The notes beneath the pieces are model-generated. The model searched no databases and was not told the DNA's origin. It saw only the letters and a list, made by a program, of their open reading frames with translations. Both the position numbers and the translations under genes were made by a program. A DNA stretch of 64,000 nt from Acanthamoeba castellanii str. Neff (lineage: Eukaryota; Discosea; Longamoebia; Acanthamoebidae): the NCBI RefSeq assembly GCF_000313135.1, contig NW_004457466.1, positions 372,855 to 436,854 of the forward strand, in the 5' to 3' direction. Below are positions 23,522 to 33,836 of the stretch, in pieces (position 1 is the stretch's first letter; each line of letters begins with the position of its first letter).

Positions 23522-23945
23522 CTTCCTATATGATCTGTTTTTTCCTCTCTCTCTTCAGCGTGTGCTCGCACTACACGTTGTGCGCTTTGGTTAGAGTGAC
23601 TCCTTGTTTCTTGTGCGCTTGGGTCAGAAGAAGGAGGTCGCTGGTACTACACTGCTATCCACAACAGCCGCTGGCAGCCACCAAGAGGCTTCTGGCATTT
23701 GCGGTCTTCCTGGAAATTTTGTCGAGTGGTTGCCAGAGCTTCGTCGTCTTGTTGAACACAGTTCGAAGGAGTGAAGAGCCTTATCGCTCGTTCACTTCGA
23801 TGACGTTCACACAGAGGAGAGGTGTGAGCACTCGGCCAACGAACCGTGAGCCATGTGTAGGTTGTGCCTGACGAATTCTTGTGCCCTGGTTTTCTTCGCT
23901 CTTTTCTCTTCTTCATCCTAGTGCTCCTCTTGAAGCTGTTGCAAC
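23522..23945. other. Divergent promoter region between ClpB and SAR1
   Basis: About 420 bp between two divergent starts, presumably both promoters and 5' UTRs. T/C-rich tracts occur near 23540-23575 and before the SAR1 start. No TATA box, tRNA or gene was recognised. Confidence 0.55.
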
Positions 23946-24879
23946 ATGTCGTTCCTCTGGGATTGGTTGTTGGATTTGCTTGCTTCTCTTGGCCTGTGGA
24001 AGAAGGAGGCCACCATCCTTCTCCTTGGTGAGTGCACTTTCTTTTGCAAAATCATGACAATTTGATTTGTTGCTGATTAATCGTGATTGAATCCCTCAAC
24101 TGACCAGGCTTGGACAATGCGGGAAAGACAACCCTTTTGTATGTGTGCCACCTCATATTAGCGATTTGACGCAGCCCCATCCCTCCTGTGCTCATCCCTC
24201 ATTGTTTTGCGGCCCTGCAGGCACAAGCTCAAGCACGGCGAAGTGCGGCTGTTTGTGCCCACGCAGCGCCCGAGCGTGGAGGAGATCGACGTGGGCAGCG
24301 TCAAGTTCCGAGCGTGGGACCTGGGCGGCCACCGACAGGTACCCAATACACGAACCCTTCCTTCCCCTGTGGCCGCGTCAGCCTCACACACCTCTCCAAA
24401 CCACCACCAGGTGCGCGCATGGTGGCGCGACTACTTCGTAGAAGCCGACGCCATCGTGTTCGTTGTTGACTCTTCCGACACGGAGCGCCTGAACGAAGCC
24501 AGAGAGGTGCCCACATTCTTCCCTTCTTCATGGAGGAGGCCACTTCCATTCAACCACCCTCTCTTTGCTCGCACACACCAGGAACTGGCGGTTCTGCTGG
24601 CGGAGCCGTCGTTGAGGGACCTCAAGGGCCTGGTCGTGTTGGGCAACAAGTCCGACCTCCAGGGATCTCTCAACAGCGACCAGCTCATCTCCGCCCTCGC
24701 GCTCCAGGACTCCATCGAAGAGGTCCGCCCCACTACTATTCCCTTCCATGATCATCGCTTCTGCGCCAAGCTCACCCAATCTCGCACGGTAGGGGAGGCC
24801 CATCGGCGTGTTCCGTTGCTCTCTGGTGGATGGCACGGGCTACCTCGACGCCTTCAAGTGGCTCGGCGGTCGCTTGTGA
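23946..24879 (+). CDS. SAR1: SAR1 small GTPase, COPII coat initiation
   Basis: Sar1-type GTPase that starts COPII vesicle budding at the ER. The N-terminus MSFLWDWLLDLLASLGLW is the hydrophobic amphipathic membrane-inserting helix typical of Sar1, with no myristoylation glycine. G1 is GLDNAGKT; switch I contains VPTQRPSVEE; G3 is DLGGH with the Sar1 His; G4 is NKSD (usually NKID/NKCD); the C-terminus reads GRPIGVFRCSLVDGTGYLDAFKWLG. Six or so exons with short introns. The stop at 24877-24879 is reached in the last exon after an acceptor near 24790. It is divergent from ClpB and convergent with eIF3e. Confidence 0.92.
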
Positions 24880-25113
24880 GCGTCACGTAGGCGGCGTGCC
24901 GGTGGTCCTTGTTGCGGTGTGGGCAAGAGCTGCCTGCCGGGAGCGAAAGTCTCTCTCTCTCTCTCCGATGAAGCACAAGACGGCAAGAGAACAACTCACC
25001 TTGCCTTCGCTGTTTATCTTGTTTGGCGGTACCGCAGGGAGGGCAGAGTGTGAATGTTGTTTATTTGTTTGTGGGGAGGGGGGAAGCAAGACGCAAGCCG
25101 GAGAGATTCGACC

Positions 25114-27012
25114 TTAGGCCTGAGCCTTGTCGTCGCCTTCGCTCTGCTGTAATAACAGAGGTGTGAGTGCGTGCACGAGCCACGAGGAGAGGGGCGTAAT
25201 CAGCAGGTTGAAGGGGAAAGGACGTACGACGTATTTGTCGAGGTTGTTGGCGAGGACGTGAGTGCGGAACGACAGACTCTTCGTTTTGTCGATAACCTGC
25301 TGGTAACTGTGGCGTGTTTCGGTTAGCACGGACGAGGCCCATCGAGAACGCGAAAAAAAAAGCGGACGGGCGGGCGCGTACATGCTGGGGTTCTGCGTGC
25401 CCATGATCACATGGTTGGCCGCCGAATCGATCTTGGCATCGAGGTGCGCGTTGCGGATGAGGTTCACGATCCACCGCTCGGCGGCGTCCTGGTCCATATC
25501 AAGCTTCTGCGCCAGTGTGCTGATGTCGATGGTCTGATGAATGCGGCAGTAGGTCTCGAAGATGAGAAGACGAGCGTTCTCCATGAACTCGTTGCGGCAC
25601 GAGACCAGGAAGAAGTCGTTCATCAAGACCTAAAGAGATGAGGTCCATGTGGTCAACGGCTGAGCGTAGAGTCCAGTGTGTATGTGTAAAGGGAAGCAGT
25701 ACGTTCTCGCACTCGCGCAGCTTCTTCTGTGCGGCGTCAAAGTCAAAATTGGCGTAGAGGTCCTCGAGGAACTCGGTGATGGGGTCCGAGTAGGAGTGCG
25801 ACTCCTGCTGCAGCACTCTCACGAGATCGTTGAGCTGGTTCCTCCGCCTCTTGTTCGTGATAACGGCTGTCGTCAGGTACCGCAGGATGTGCGGGCAGGT
25901 GGTCTGGATGGTGTTCAAATACCTGGAAAGAGAAGAGGAGAAAGAAGAAGAACCATTCAGATCAGTAATGGAGTGGGAACGACCAGACGCTCTTCGTCAT
26001 GCGTGGAGGGGACGCACTTGTCCTGCAGGAACATGTCCACGATGCCATTGCGACCGTTGGGGTGGTTGAAGAATACAAACAAGCTCCAGTGAAGGAGCCA
26101 GGTTCGCTGCTGAAGCTGCACAAGGGGCGTTTTGAAAGTCTAGAGGGGAAACTAGAGTCAGAGAGCGTCGCGATGAAGCTAGGCGCACGCATTCCACGAC
26201 ACGATGAAGCTTACCTTGGCTTCGATGGCTTCCTTCAAGGCCTTGAGGTCTTCGATGGCGGTGGTCCACTTGAGCATGAGGATCTCAGCGGCAAACTTAC
26301 CCCAGAGGGCGTTGAACTTCTTCTCGGCGTCGTTGCTCAGTGTGCGGAAGTGGTAGAGGAAATCGGCAGCACCCGAGTAGTTACCGCATTCGAACTGGAA
26401 CTTGGCGCTCTCATAGAGATGATCCAAGCAGCCAGCGGGCACCTATCGAAAAAATCATAATTAATTTGTGGCAAGCCTAAACATGTTGATGGTTGCAGTA
26501 GAGGCGAAATGATGGCATAAATTGAAGAAGCAAATTGGTGTACCCCAAGGTTCTCCTGGATGAACTCGATGTTGTAGTTCTTCTCTTCCTTCAATTCAGC
26601 GACCTTGGTCTGATCCTGCAGGAGTCGGACCAGAGGGGCGCAGAGAGCGTTCAGCTCCTTCAGCCTGGCCAGCACGGCAGCGCGCTTGGTCGCGAACGTG
26701 GCCGGAGGCTCGGTTTCGTGAAGCTTGCGGTGGATATCCATGGCGAAATCGACCATGTTGGTGTTGGAGAGCAGATCCAGCTGCGCCGACAGGAGCTCCT
26801 TCTCTCCATAAATCTTGTTGAGTGATGAAGATGATTTTAGTGCCTGAACGCACGAACTAAGAGGAAATGGACGAGAATTGCCCAATGATGGAGCAATTCA
26901 TTGAATTGAGATGTGAACCTACCCTGTTCTCCTTCAGGAATTCGATCAGGGGGAACACCAGATGGCGATCCAAGTAGGTCGCAATCGTTTGAGTGAGGTC
27001 GTACTTCGCCAT
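25114..27012 (-). CDS. eif3e: Translation initiation factor eIF3 subunit e (INT6)
   Basis: Subunit of the eIF3 complex on the 40S ribosome. Starts [20 protein letters not shown], the conserved eIF3e N-terminus, followed by [70 protein letters not shown] and the PCI/winged-helix domain ([57 protein letters not shown]). Ends in an acidic tail. About nine exons. It shares a 167-bp intergenic region with divergent CCDC47. Confidence 0.93.
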
Positions 27013-27179
27013 GGCTGCTTGATTCTTCTTCGATCCGGCGGCAGAGGAAATCTAATTGGCTGCGCGGCAGGAAAAGGGCAGGAAAGCCAAGGCGCACGAA
27101 ATGAGCACAAATTGAGGGCACCGCGACAGTGGCGCACGATCTGCCACCTCACAGCTTGGCATAATCTGCGGCTTCTCTG

Positions 27180-29199
27180 ATGTACGGCCGATTCTGTGGC
27201 ATGTCGCGACTATTCGCTGTAGCGCTGTTTGCGTTGCTCCTTGCCTTGCCCGCCGTTTTCCCCCAAGGTACTTGCCAGGCTCCTCCACTCCAATCAACTC
27301 GCGTTGAGATTAATCATTTCTCTCTATCCAATTCGGCTGCACAACTCCCATTTCCTTTGCATCTCTGCACTTGGACATCAGGCGCCAAGTTCCAGACCGA
27401 TGCGGACTGGGTTCGTCCCGCATCAACTCGCCTGCTGCTTCCGGGAGGTTATCAGCTTCCTACTCACTTGTCAGTGCAGGAGGAGTTCGAAGAGGAGGAG
27501 TTCGAAGCTGCCGTGCCAGTACACACGGCCAAGCCTGGCGACGCCGCGTCTCCGTCGCACAAGGACGCTGCAGTCAAGGGAGCAGAGGAAGCCGACAAGC
27601 CTGCGAGCAAGCTGTCCTTCGCTCTCACTCCCGCGCTCGGTAGATGATGACCAACTGCCGCTGCCGCCACCCTGTCCGCTGTGCTAAACGCGTTCTCTCG
27701 TCACCTGCGCACAGGCGACTGGTTCTACGTGGAAACCGCCTGCATTGTGCTGCTGACAGCCTTTGCCGCCAACTACTACTTTGGTCGCCAGGCCAACCGT
27801 CGCATCGCCTTGAGCTGGTCCGTTTGCTGACCACTCAGCGCTCTCTGCTTCCCTGCGCGCAAGCGGTTGCTGAGTAGTGTTCTGCTTCCCTGCTTCCCAC
27901 CGATACCACTAGGGGTCGTACATTCGCGCAGCTGCTCGACAGCAACTTTAGCCGCGTGGGCGAGGGCGGAGGTCTCCTGATCAAGGAGAGCGAGAACCGG
28001 TATCGCGTGCCGGCCACTGGTCGCCGCAACTGCCACGGCCTGCAGGCCACACTCAACGTACTTCGCCCCAGTCTTCCTGATGCGCCGGCCCACAAATTGC
28101 TTACACTCGCGGCCATGCACCATCACAGCTCGGCAGGCGCCATGACTTGTTTGCGCAGGTGTACGAGTTCTTCATGCCGGCGCCGGACACGCTGGTTCGT
28201 TTTTGCTTCTCGACCCTCGGTACATTCAGTGTTCGCAGGAAGCTCACATGTTGCTGGTGTGCGGTGCGTGCGTGGTTTAGACGATTGAGGTGGCCTACGA
28301 AGACAATGTCGACCCTATGGTCTTCGCCCTTGTGCCCAACTCGCGGGCCAAGGCCGTGCTCAAGGACATGACCGACTTGGTACGCATCTGTCACCACTGC
28401 TCCCCCCAACCACCACTTCCATCAGCTCACGAGCTTACTCTCGCGAAACAGAGCTTGTTCGCCAAGCAAGTCTCGTGGCCCGAGTTGAACCAGTGGTTCA
28501 CCGTCATCGCCGAGAGTGAGGACGCCGCCAGCCTTGTGCTCACCAAGCAGATCTCTTCCTCTATCGCCAAGTACCACAAGCTGGTCCGATTCATTCACAT
28601 CTCCGACCAGTTCCCCCACGTGACCTAGTACGTCCCCCCCCCCCATGTTTGCCATTTGACCGAGCGAGGCGCTGATACGCTGATGCCTCGTTTTCTCCTC
28701 TAGCAAACGCATGATGCGGTTCGAGCTCAACCTGCCGACTCCGGAGCAGATGGAGGAGCTGGCCACGCTGATGCGCATGATCATCTTCCTCATCGACCAC
28801 CTGCCCACCGTCAGGCTCCCTCCTGCGGTAAAGCCACCTTCAACGCCTTCACTCGTTTTGACTTGAGCTCATCACGATCTCAACACAACAACCATGCGTG
28901 TAGGCCAAGGCCAGAGCAGACAAGAAGAGGACCAAGGCTGCCGAGGAGGAGGCCAAGGCCGCCCACGCGCAGAGGCAAGAGGCCGCGCAGCAGAAGAAGG
29001 CCGAGAAGAGGGCCAGCGACAAGGAGAAGCTCAAGGAGCTGCCCCCGGACCAGCAGGCCAAGGCCGCCGACAAGGAGGCTCGCCGCGCGCGCAAGAAGAA
29101 GATGGGCAAGCTCAAGGTACGCACTACCATCATCAACGCGTACGTTTTGTTGTGTCTCACTCACCAACTCGTCCTCTGTCCCAGGTTGTTTACGGCTAG
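27180..29199 (+). CDS. CCDC47: CCDC47-like ER membrane protein (PAT complex)
   Basis: ER membrane protein. CCDC47 with Asterix forms the PAT complex that shields polar membrane helices during insertion at Sec61. A signal peptide (LFAVALFALLLALPAVF) is followed by an acidic lumenal stretch (EEFEEEEFEAA), one transmembrane segment (WFYVETACIVLLTAFAANYY) and a cytosolic domain with FAQLLDSNFSRVGEGGG, EVAYEDNVDPMVFALVPN, LVRFIHISDQF and LMRMIIFLIDHLPTVRL, all matching the DUF1682/CCDC47 pattern. The C-terminus is a basic coiled coil (HAQRQEAAQQKKAEKRASDK...ARKKKMGKLK). Two in-frame ATGs (27180, 27201); the second gives the cleaner signal peptide. About ten exons. Confidence 0.88.
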
Positions 29200-29422
29200 A
29201 CGAGAAGATGGAGAAGACTTGCAGAAGAGGAGAACGGACAGAGAAAGAGGCAAACGAGATGCTGCGCGTGTGCTCAGGGCGTTTGTTATTTATTCCTCGA
29301 TGCAAACTATGTAACATGGGATGTTGCATCGCAAGCGTAGTGACCCGACGAGAGGGAAGAAGGTGAAGAGCTGAGGAGGAGGAAGAAGACAGAACGAGAG
29401 AAGGGTGATGGGGAGAGCGAAC

Positions 29423-30170
29423 TTAGCCGGGGCCAGAGTTGAGACCGAAGAGGCGCACTTTGTGCATGCGGGGCAGCTTCGACACAAGCAGCACGATGAG
29501 CGCCACGATATTGATCACCAGCATCAAGAAGTTGTACTGCGTGTAGTGCGTCGTGAGGAGGAACCTGTGCCAACGCCTCAGAGGTGAGCATACTGTTGAG
29601 AGCAAACAGGCAGATGAGATGGCGGGGTGGTTGCGTACAGCACGATGGGAACTACAGTGAGCAGTTTCCTGGTGGGAGAGAACTGAATCCCTTGGTCCAA
29701 TTGCTCCCACATGGTCAGCTTAGCATACTTGTCCTGATCTGAACCCGTGAATGGCGCTCCTTTACTCCAATGGAAGGCCATCCATGTCCCCTGCAGATGA
29801 GGTGAGCATGAAGTTGTTTGCTGTTGAAGGAAGGACAGACAAGACGCACCAACGCGTGCACGAGATTCGTAATTGTCCAGGCAGTGGATGGGCTAATGCC
29901 AGGAACAAATGTAAGGAAAATCCTGTGATATCCGAAAAATGAAGATGTAGATTAGCGCAGCAAAAGGCCGAGCGGTGGCCAACGTAACGCACCTGAAGCC
30001 TATTATCAAGGACAAATAAGCCACCCAAGCGCCCTTGCTGTCTGCACTCGGGAGAAATGAGTGGATTAGGATTTGGGGGGGGGATGGAAGACCAAAGCGG
30101 GTGCAGATAAGCACGTACCAAACCATGTCACGTTTCTGTTTTCCTCTAGCGATGCGTCCACCGTCTTCAT
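29423..30170 (-). CDS. ORMDL: ORMDL family regulator of sphingolipid synthesis
   Basis: Small ER protein that restrains serine palmitoyltransferase. I place the start at 30170: MKTVDASLEENRNVTWF, spliced to DSKGAWVAYLSLIIGF, then FVPGISPSTAWTITNLVHAL, GAPFTGSDQDKYAKLTMWEQ, FSPTRKLLTVVPIVL, a membrane segment with LMLVINIVALIVLLV, and KLPRMHKVRLFGLN. This is the full ORMDL layout with four hydrophobic segments. Aligned to human ORMDL3 without gaps at the N-terminus, Asn13 and Gly21-x-Trp23 are kept; Asn13 is the residue that contacts ceramide in human complexes. The N-terminal Ser cluster used for control in yeast Orm proteins is absent. Divergent from the 30353 gene over 182 bp. Confidence 0.9.
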
Positions 30171-30352
30171 CTTGCAGCAGAGCAGCCGGCAGATCTAGAT
30201 CAACGCAAATTTGCTTGTCTGATTGCTTCGCTGGAACGTCGTGTCTGCGTGCTGAGGTGGCACTTTGCGGTGCGAGGCAACCGAAAAAGAAAAAGTTGGT
30301 GGAAATCTGCTGCAAAAGAAAAAGAGACGATAAATCGCAACTGATTGATTCC

Positions 30353-31702
30353 ATGATGAGGAGGGCGACTTTGGCACTGCGGGAGCAGGGCAGTGGATGT
30401 ATGCTGATGGGCCGCTTGCCGGCCGTGAGCTCTCCTTTCACGTCGGGATCTCGCTCCCTTTCGACATCTGCCGATGATTTGCTTCACCTGTTCAAGCAGG
30501 CCGCCTCCAAGAGCGCGCCCTCGGCCCCCGCCGCCCCGGCCCAGCAGCCGCGTCCCGTCAGCGCCGGGCGAGGCCGCATGCCTACTTCCGCAGCCACAAC
30601 TTCGTCGGGCAATTGGGCTCAGCAATTGGCGAACCAGCTCGACGACCGGGCCATCGAGAGCCCCGCCAGCCACCCTGCCGCTAAGCCCCTCTATCAGGGC
30701 CAAGATGAAAAGAAGCGCAAATTCCGCCCAGCCAGACATGCGTTCGATCCCTCAGCTCCTCGCGGGGGCAGCATGGAAGATGTGGCATCGCCGCTGTCGC
30801 GCGGAGGTCGTGGGCGCAGGATGCGGGGTGGCGTCTCGCTCGGGTTCGATGACGCTAGATTCCAGGACGCGGCGGAGGAAGGGGAAGACGATGATTTCGA
30901 CATGCGAATGGTCCTCCGGGAGGAGAAGGACGATGCGAAGGACCTCGTTTCCCTCTCGTCGGCCATGGACGAGGGCGGAGATGACGATTGGGAAGCGATG
31001 GCCGCCGAGATCAACGCCTGGGGCAAGAAGCTGCAGAATTCGCTCCGGCCTCACATCGAGGTCCTGAACAAGCACACCAAGACCAGGCGCATGCGAAGGC
31101 AGAAGTACCGCGCCTTCCTCGAGCGCTGCCTCGCCCGTCGCGAGGCCAAGAGGTACCACCTACCACTACTCTACTCTTTCATCTTCTTGCCCCCCCCCGC
31201 TACACGTTGCATGTAGCGTGCGTCGTGCTCATCACCCGTGACACCACAGGGGCGGTGCGCCTAAGCCTGCTGGCTGGCCGTGGCCCAAGGAGAGGGACCT
31301 CGTCTACAACACCGACCTGTTCGTTCCGCTCAACCTCGAGCTCAAGGGCATCGAGGAGGAGGGAGAGGACCTGCACGCCCTGCTCACCCAACAGATGGAG
31401 GTTCGATTCTTCTCCCTCTACAACCAGCGCACAGTAGTGAGTACCCACTAACGGCCGCTCACGCCTTCTTGCGTCTTCTTCATCTACTCCACATCCTCTT
31501 CCAGGATGCCGCCCGTGCGATCGGGCACAACGCCTCGTGGCCGCTGGAGGAGAAGAGGAAGCTCATGCTCGGGCTCAAGAGGTTCTACGAGCAGGCCGTG
31601 CGTAGCGGTCCCGGCTCGTACGACCTGTTCGCCGACCATCGCCACGCCCTGGACGATGACGACTTTATCGGCGGGGGCGGCGGTCCGTCCAGCAGCGAGT
31701 GA
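30353..31702 (+). CDS. Unknown protein with mitochondrial-type presequence
   Basis: Family not recognised. The N-terminus (MMRRATLALREQGSGCMLMG, then SGSRSLSTSADD) is rich in Arg, Ser and Leu without acidic residues, as in mitochondrial presequences. A low-complexity Ala/Pro/Gln region and an Arg/Gly patch (RGGRGRRMRGG) follow, then an acidic segment. The conserved-looking core is WEAMAAEINAWGKKLQNSLR and KTRRMRRQKYRAFLERCLAR, followed after an intron by PKPAGWPWPKERDLVYNTDL and LEEKRKLMLGLKRFYEQAV. The tail is Asp- and Gly-rich. Three exons, the first about 800 bp. A mitochondrial ribosome or RNA role would fit the basic core but is only a guess. Confidence 0.75.
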
Positions 31703-32061
31703 TCGTCGCAAGTAAATGCTCAACACGCCTTCATCTTCAAGCTAGCTTCTTCAGCGCCTCTTTCTGCTTCTTCGTGTAGAGGGGGGTGGGTGGGTGTGGG
31801 TTGGTGGCCAACAGCAGAAGGGACAACGCCTGTTAACTGTCGACAGAGCTGCGAATTGGCCGAATTTTACAGCAGATGGGCCAGTGGAGGTGGAGATTGG
31901 CTTGCGTCCAAGCGACATTTGGCCAACTTTGCCTTCATCTCCCCCTACATCAGGGGATCAAGCCGACCTACGCCTTACCTTTAAAAACCGACCACCCTAG
32001 CGCAGGCCATTCTACCACCACACTCACAACCACCACCTCCTCCCAACCAACACAACCAGCC
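31703..32061 (+). promoter_or_regulatory. Intergenic region with TATA-like element upstream of the CsbD-like gene
   Basis: About 360 bp between two plus-strand genes. The first part holds the 3' UTR of the upstream gene and a G-rich stretch (31778-31806). TTTAAAAA at 31980-31987, about 75 bp before the start at 32062, is a TATA-like candidate; the intervening DNA is CA-rich like a 5' UTR. Confidence 0.35.
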
Positions 32062-32520
32062 ATGTCCACCCCTCAGCAGACCAACCAGCAGACCCCTACC
32101 GGCGGCTACCCAGTGCCCTCGGTGCACTCGGGCGCGCCCCAGTTCGGCACCGGCGCCAACCTGGTCCACGACGCGCCCATTGTGAAGAAGGACATCGTGC
32201 ACGAGCACCCCGAGATCGTGCACCACGAGCATCACGTGCAGCCGGTCATCCACGAGAAGGAGCGCCACATCCAGCCCGTCCACAAGACCGAGATCACGAC
32301 CGAGCACCCGGTCCTCCACAAGGAGACGATCGTGCAGGAGCCCGCCCGCATGGAGACTGCCGGCCACGGTGTCACCGAGCCCCACCACGTGGGCATCGGC
32401 CAGAAGATCAAGGGCACCATGAAGGAGGTCCAGGGGGCCATCACCCGCAACCCAGCCCTCAAGGAGGAGGGCAAGCTCATGAAGCAGGGCGCCACCACCA
32501 CCGGCACCACCCACTACTAA
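32062..32520 (+). CDS. His-rich protein with CsbD-like C-terminus
   Basis: Single-exon gene of 152 residues. The N-terminus is Gln/Thr/Gly/Pro-rich. The middle (residues about 40-105) is an irregular repeat rich in His and Glu (HEHPEIVHHEHH, HEKERHIQPVHK, TTEHPVLHKE) with no hydrophobic core. The C-terminus GQKIKGTMKEVQGAITRNPA resembles the CsbD / fungal Hmp1-type stress-protein helix repeat. There is no intron, unlike most neighbours, and codon use is highly biased, suggesting strong expression. Likely a soluble, disordered stress or LEA-like protein; metal binding by the His-rich part is possible. The function is inference. Confidence 0.75.
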   Translation: MSTPQQTNQQTPTGGYPVPSVHSGAPQFGTGANLVHDAPIVKKDIVHEHPEIVHHEHHVQPVIHEKERHIQPVHKTEITTEHPVLHKETIVQEPARMETAGHGVTEPHHVGIGQKIKGTMKEVQGAITRNPALKEEGKLMKQGATTTGTTHY

Positions 32521-32633
32521 GGGAGGCCCTCTTACCACCATCATCTTTTCTCTTCTCCACTCTTCCCTCTCCCTCCTTCTCTTCTCTGCTCATCATGAAG
32601 GCGAGTAGCTCGTCCTCTTCTTCTCTTTCTTCA

Positions 32634-32639
32634 AATAAA
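32634..32639 (+). promoter_or_regulatory. Candidate poly(A) signal AATAAA
   Basis: AATAAA 114 bp after the stop of the His-rich gene, in a T/C-rich 3' UTR. It lies just before the convergent CPSF2 3' end. Confidence 0.4.
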
Positions 32640-32693
32640 AACCAATTATTTCCTCATAAGGCGGTGGTTTATTTGGTGATCTTTGACTCCTCC

Positions 32694-33253
32694 TCAGAGG
32701 ATGTGGAACTGGGAGTAGAGCAGGTCGCGCACCGCAAAGTAGTCGTCGCACAGAGCACCGTTCACGCTGATCTTGCTCCTCCCGCTGAGCCCTTCCGTTT
32801 CCTAATGTGCGCGTAACACCAACACAACGTTAGACACCACACGACACACTACACTACACACACGCGTGCATGTTTCGCGAAGGTACCTTCTTGAGCATGA
32901 CCACACCGTTGCAAATCAACACACCAGCCGCGAATTCAGTCTGTGTGGCAAGAGTGGCCATAAAGATGGTGGTCAATACACGGCCACGTTCGGGGAGGGA
33001 AGAGAAGGTAAGCTACGTACCCGGAAGCCGTGCTGTGTGAGAATGTCCTTGAAGTCGGAGAGGCGCACTTCGCCCACAAAGACCGGGTCGTGGGGCGGGA
33101 TGATCTCCTCGGGGGCCTGCTCGAGCTCGAGCTCCATGCCCTCACCTGCACGACCAGCGACACACAGTGAACAAAGGCGAGAGAGCCGGACCGTGTGTGC
33201 GCGTGCGTGCGTGTGTGTGCGTGTGTGTGCGTGCGTGTAGGAGGCGGATTGGT
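32694..33253 (-). other. Duplicate of CPSF2 3' exons, truncated by the gap
   Basis: Contains the last CPSF2 exons ([38 protein letters not shown]; a final exon ending YSQFHIL) on the minus strand, as in 33837-34320. No upstream exons are present because the gap intervenes. Most likely the end of one contig rather than a second gene. Confidence 0.8.
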
Positions 33254-33468
33254 NNNNNNNNNNNNNNNNNNNNNNNNNNNNNNNNNNNNNNNNNNNNNNN
33301 NNNNNNNNNNNNNNNNNNNNNNNNNNNNNNNNNNNNNNNNNNNNNNNNNNNNNNNNNNNNNNNNNNNNNNNNNNNNNNNNNNNNNNNNNNNNNNNNNNNN
33401 NNNNNNNNNNNNNNNNNNNNNNNNNNNNNNNNNNNNNNNNNNNNNNNNNNNNNNNNNNNNNNNNNNNN
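33254..33468. other. Assembly gap (215 N)
   Basis: Run of N whose two flanks carry the same sequence of about 0.94 kb. Confidence 0.98.
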
Positions 33469-33670
33469 CCAAGGAGACGATCGTGCAGGAGCCGCCCGCA
33501 TGGAGACTGCCGGCCACGGTGTCACCGAGCCCCACCACGTGGGCATCGGCCAGAAGATCAAGGGCACCATGAAGGAGGTCCAGGGGGCCATCACCCGCAA
33601 CCCAGCCCTCAAGGAGGAGGGCAAGCTCATGAAGCAGGGCGCCACCACCACCGGCACCACCCACTACTAA
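33469..33670 (+). pseudogene. Partial second copy of the His-rich CsbD-like gene
   Basis: Only the 3' part follows the gap. It is identical to 32319-32520 except for one missing C near 33491 (gagccgcccgc against gagcccgcccgc), which shifts the frame, and a difference at the very first bases. The shift sits about 25 bp from the gap edge, where contig ends are least reliable, so it is probably an assembly error and not a real pseudogene. Confidence 0.6.
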
Positions 33671-33836
33671 GGGAGGCCCTCTTACCACCATCATCTTTTC
33701 TCTTCTCCACTCTTCCCTCTCCCTCCTTCTCTTCTCTGCTCATCATGAAGGCGAGTAGCTCGTCCTCTTCTTCTCTCTCTTCAAATAAAAACCAATTATT
33801 TCCTCATAAGGCGGTGGTGGTTTATTTGGTAATGAC

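Larger units (their letters stand above)
32319..33253. repeat. Contig-end repeat, near-identical to 33469-34410
   Basis: About 935 bp covering the end of the His-rich gene and the last exons of CPSF2, repeated after the 215-N gap with a few substitutions and small indels (for example an extra ctttgactcctc near 32681). It stops at the left edge of the gap, and its partner starts at the right edge. Confidence 0.9.

Noticed and set aside
33469..33670. A second, independent His-rich CsbD-like gene
   Set aside because: Near-identity, position at the gap edge and truncation fit an overlapping contig end better than a gene duplication.
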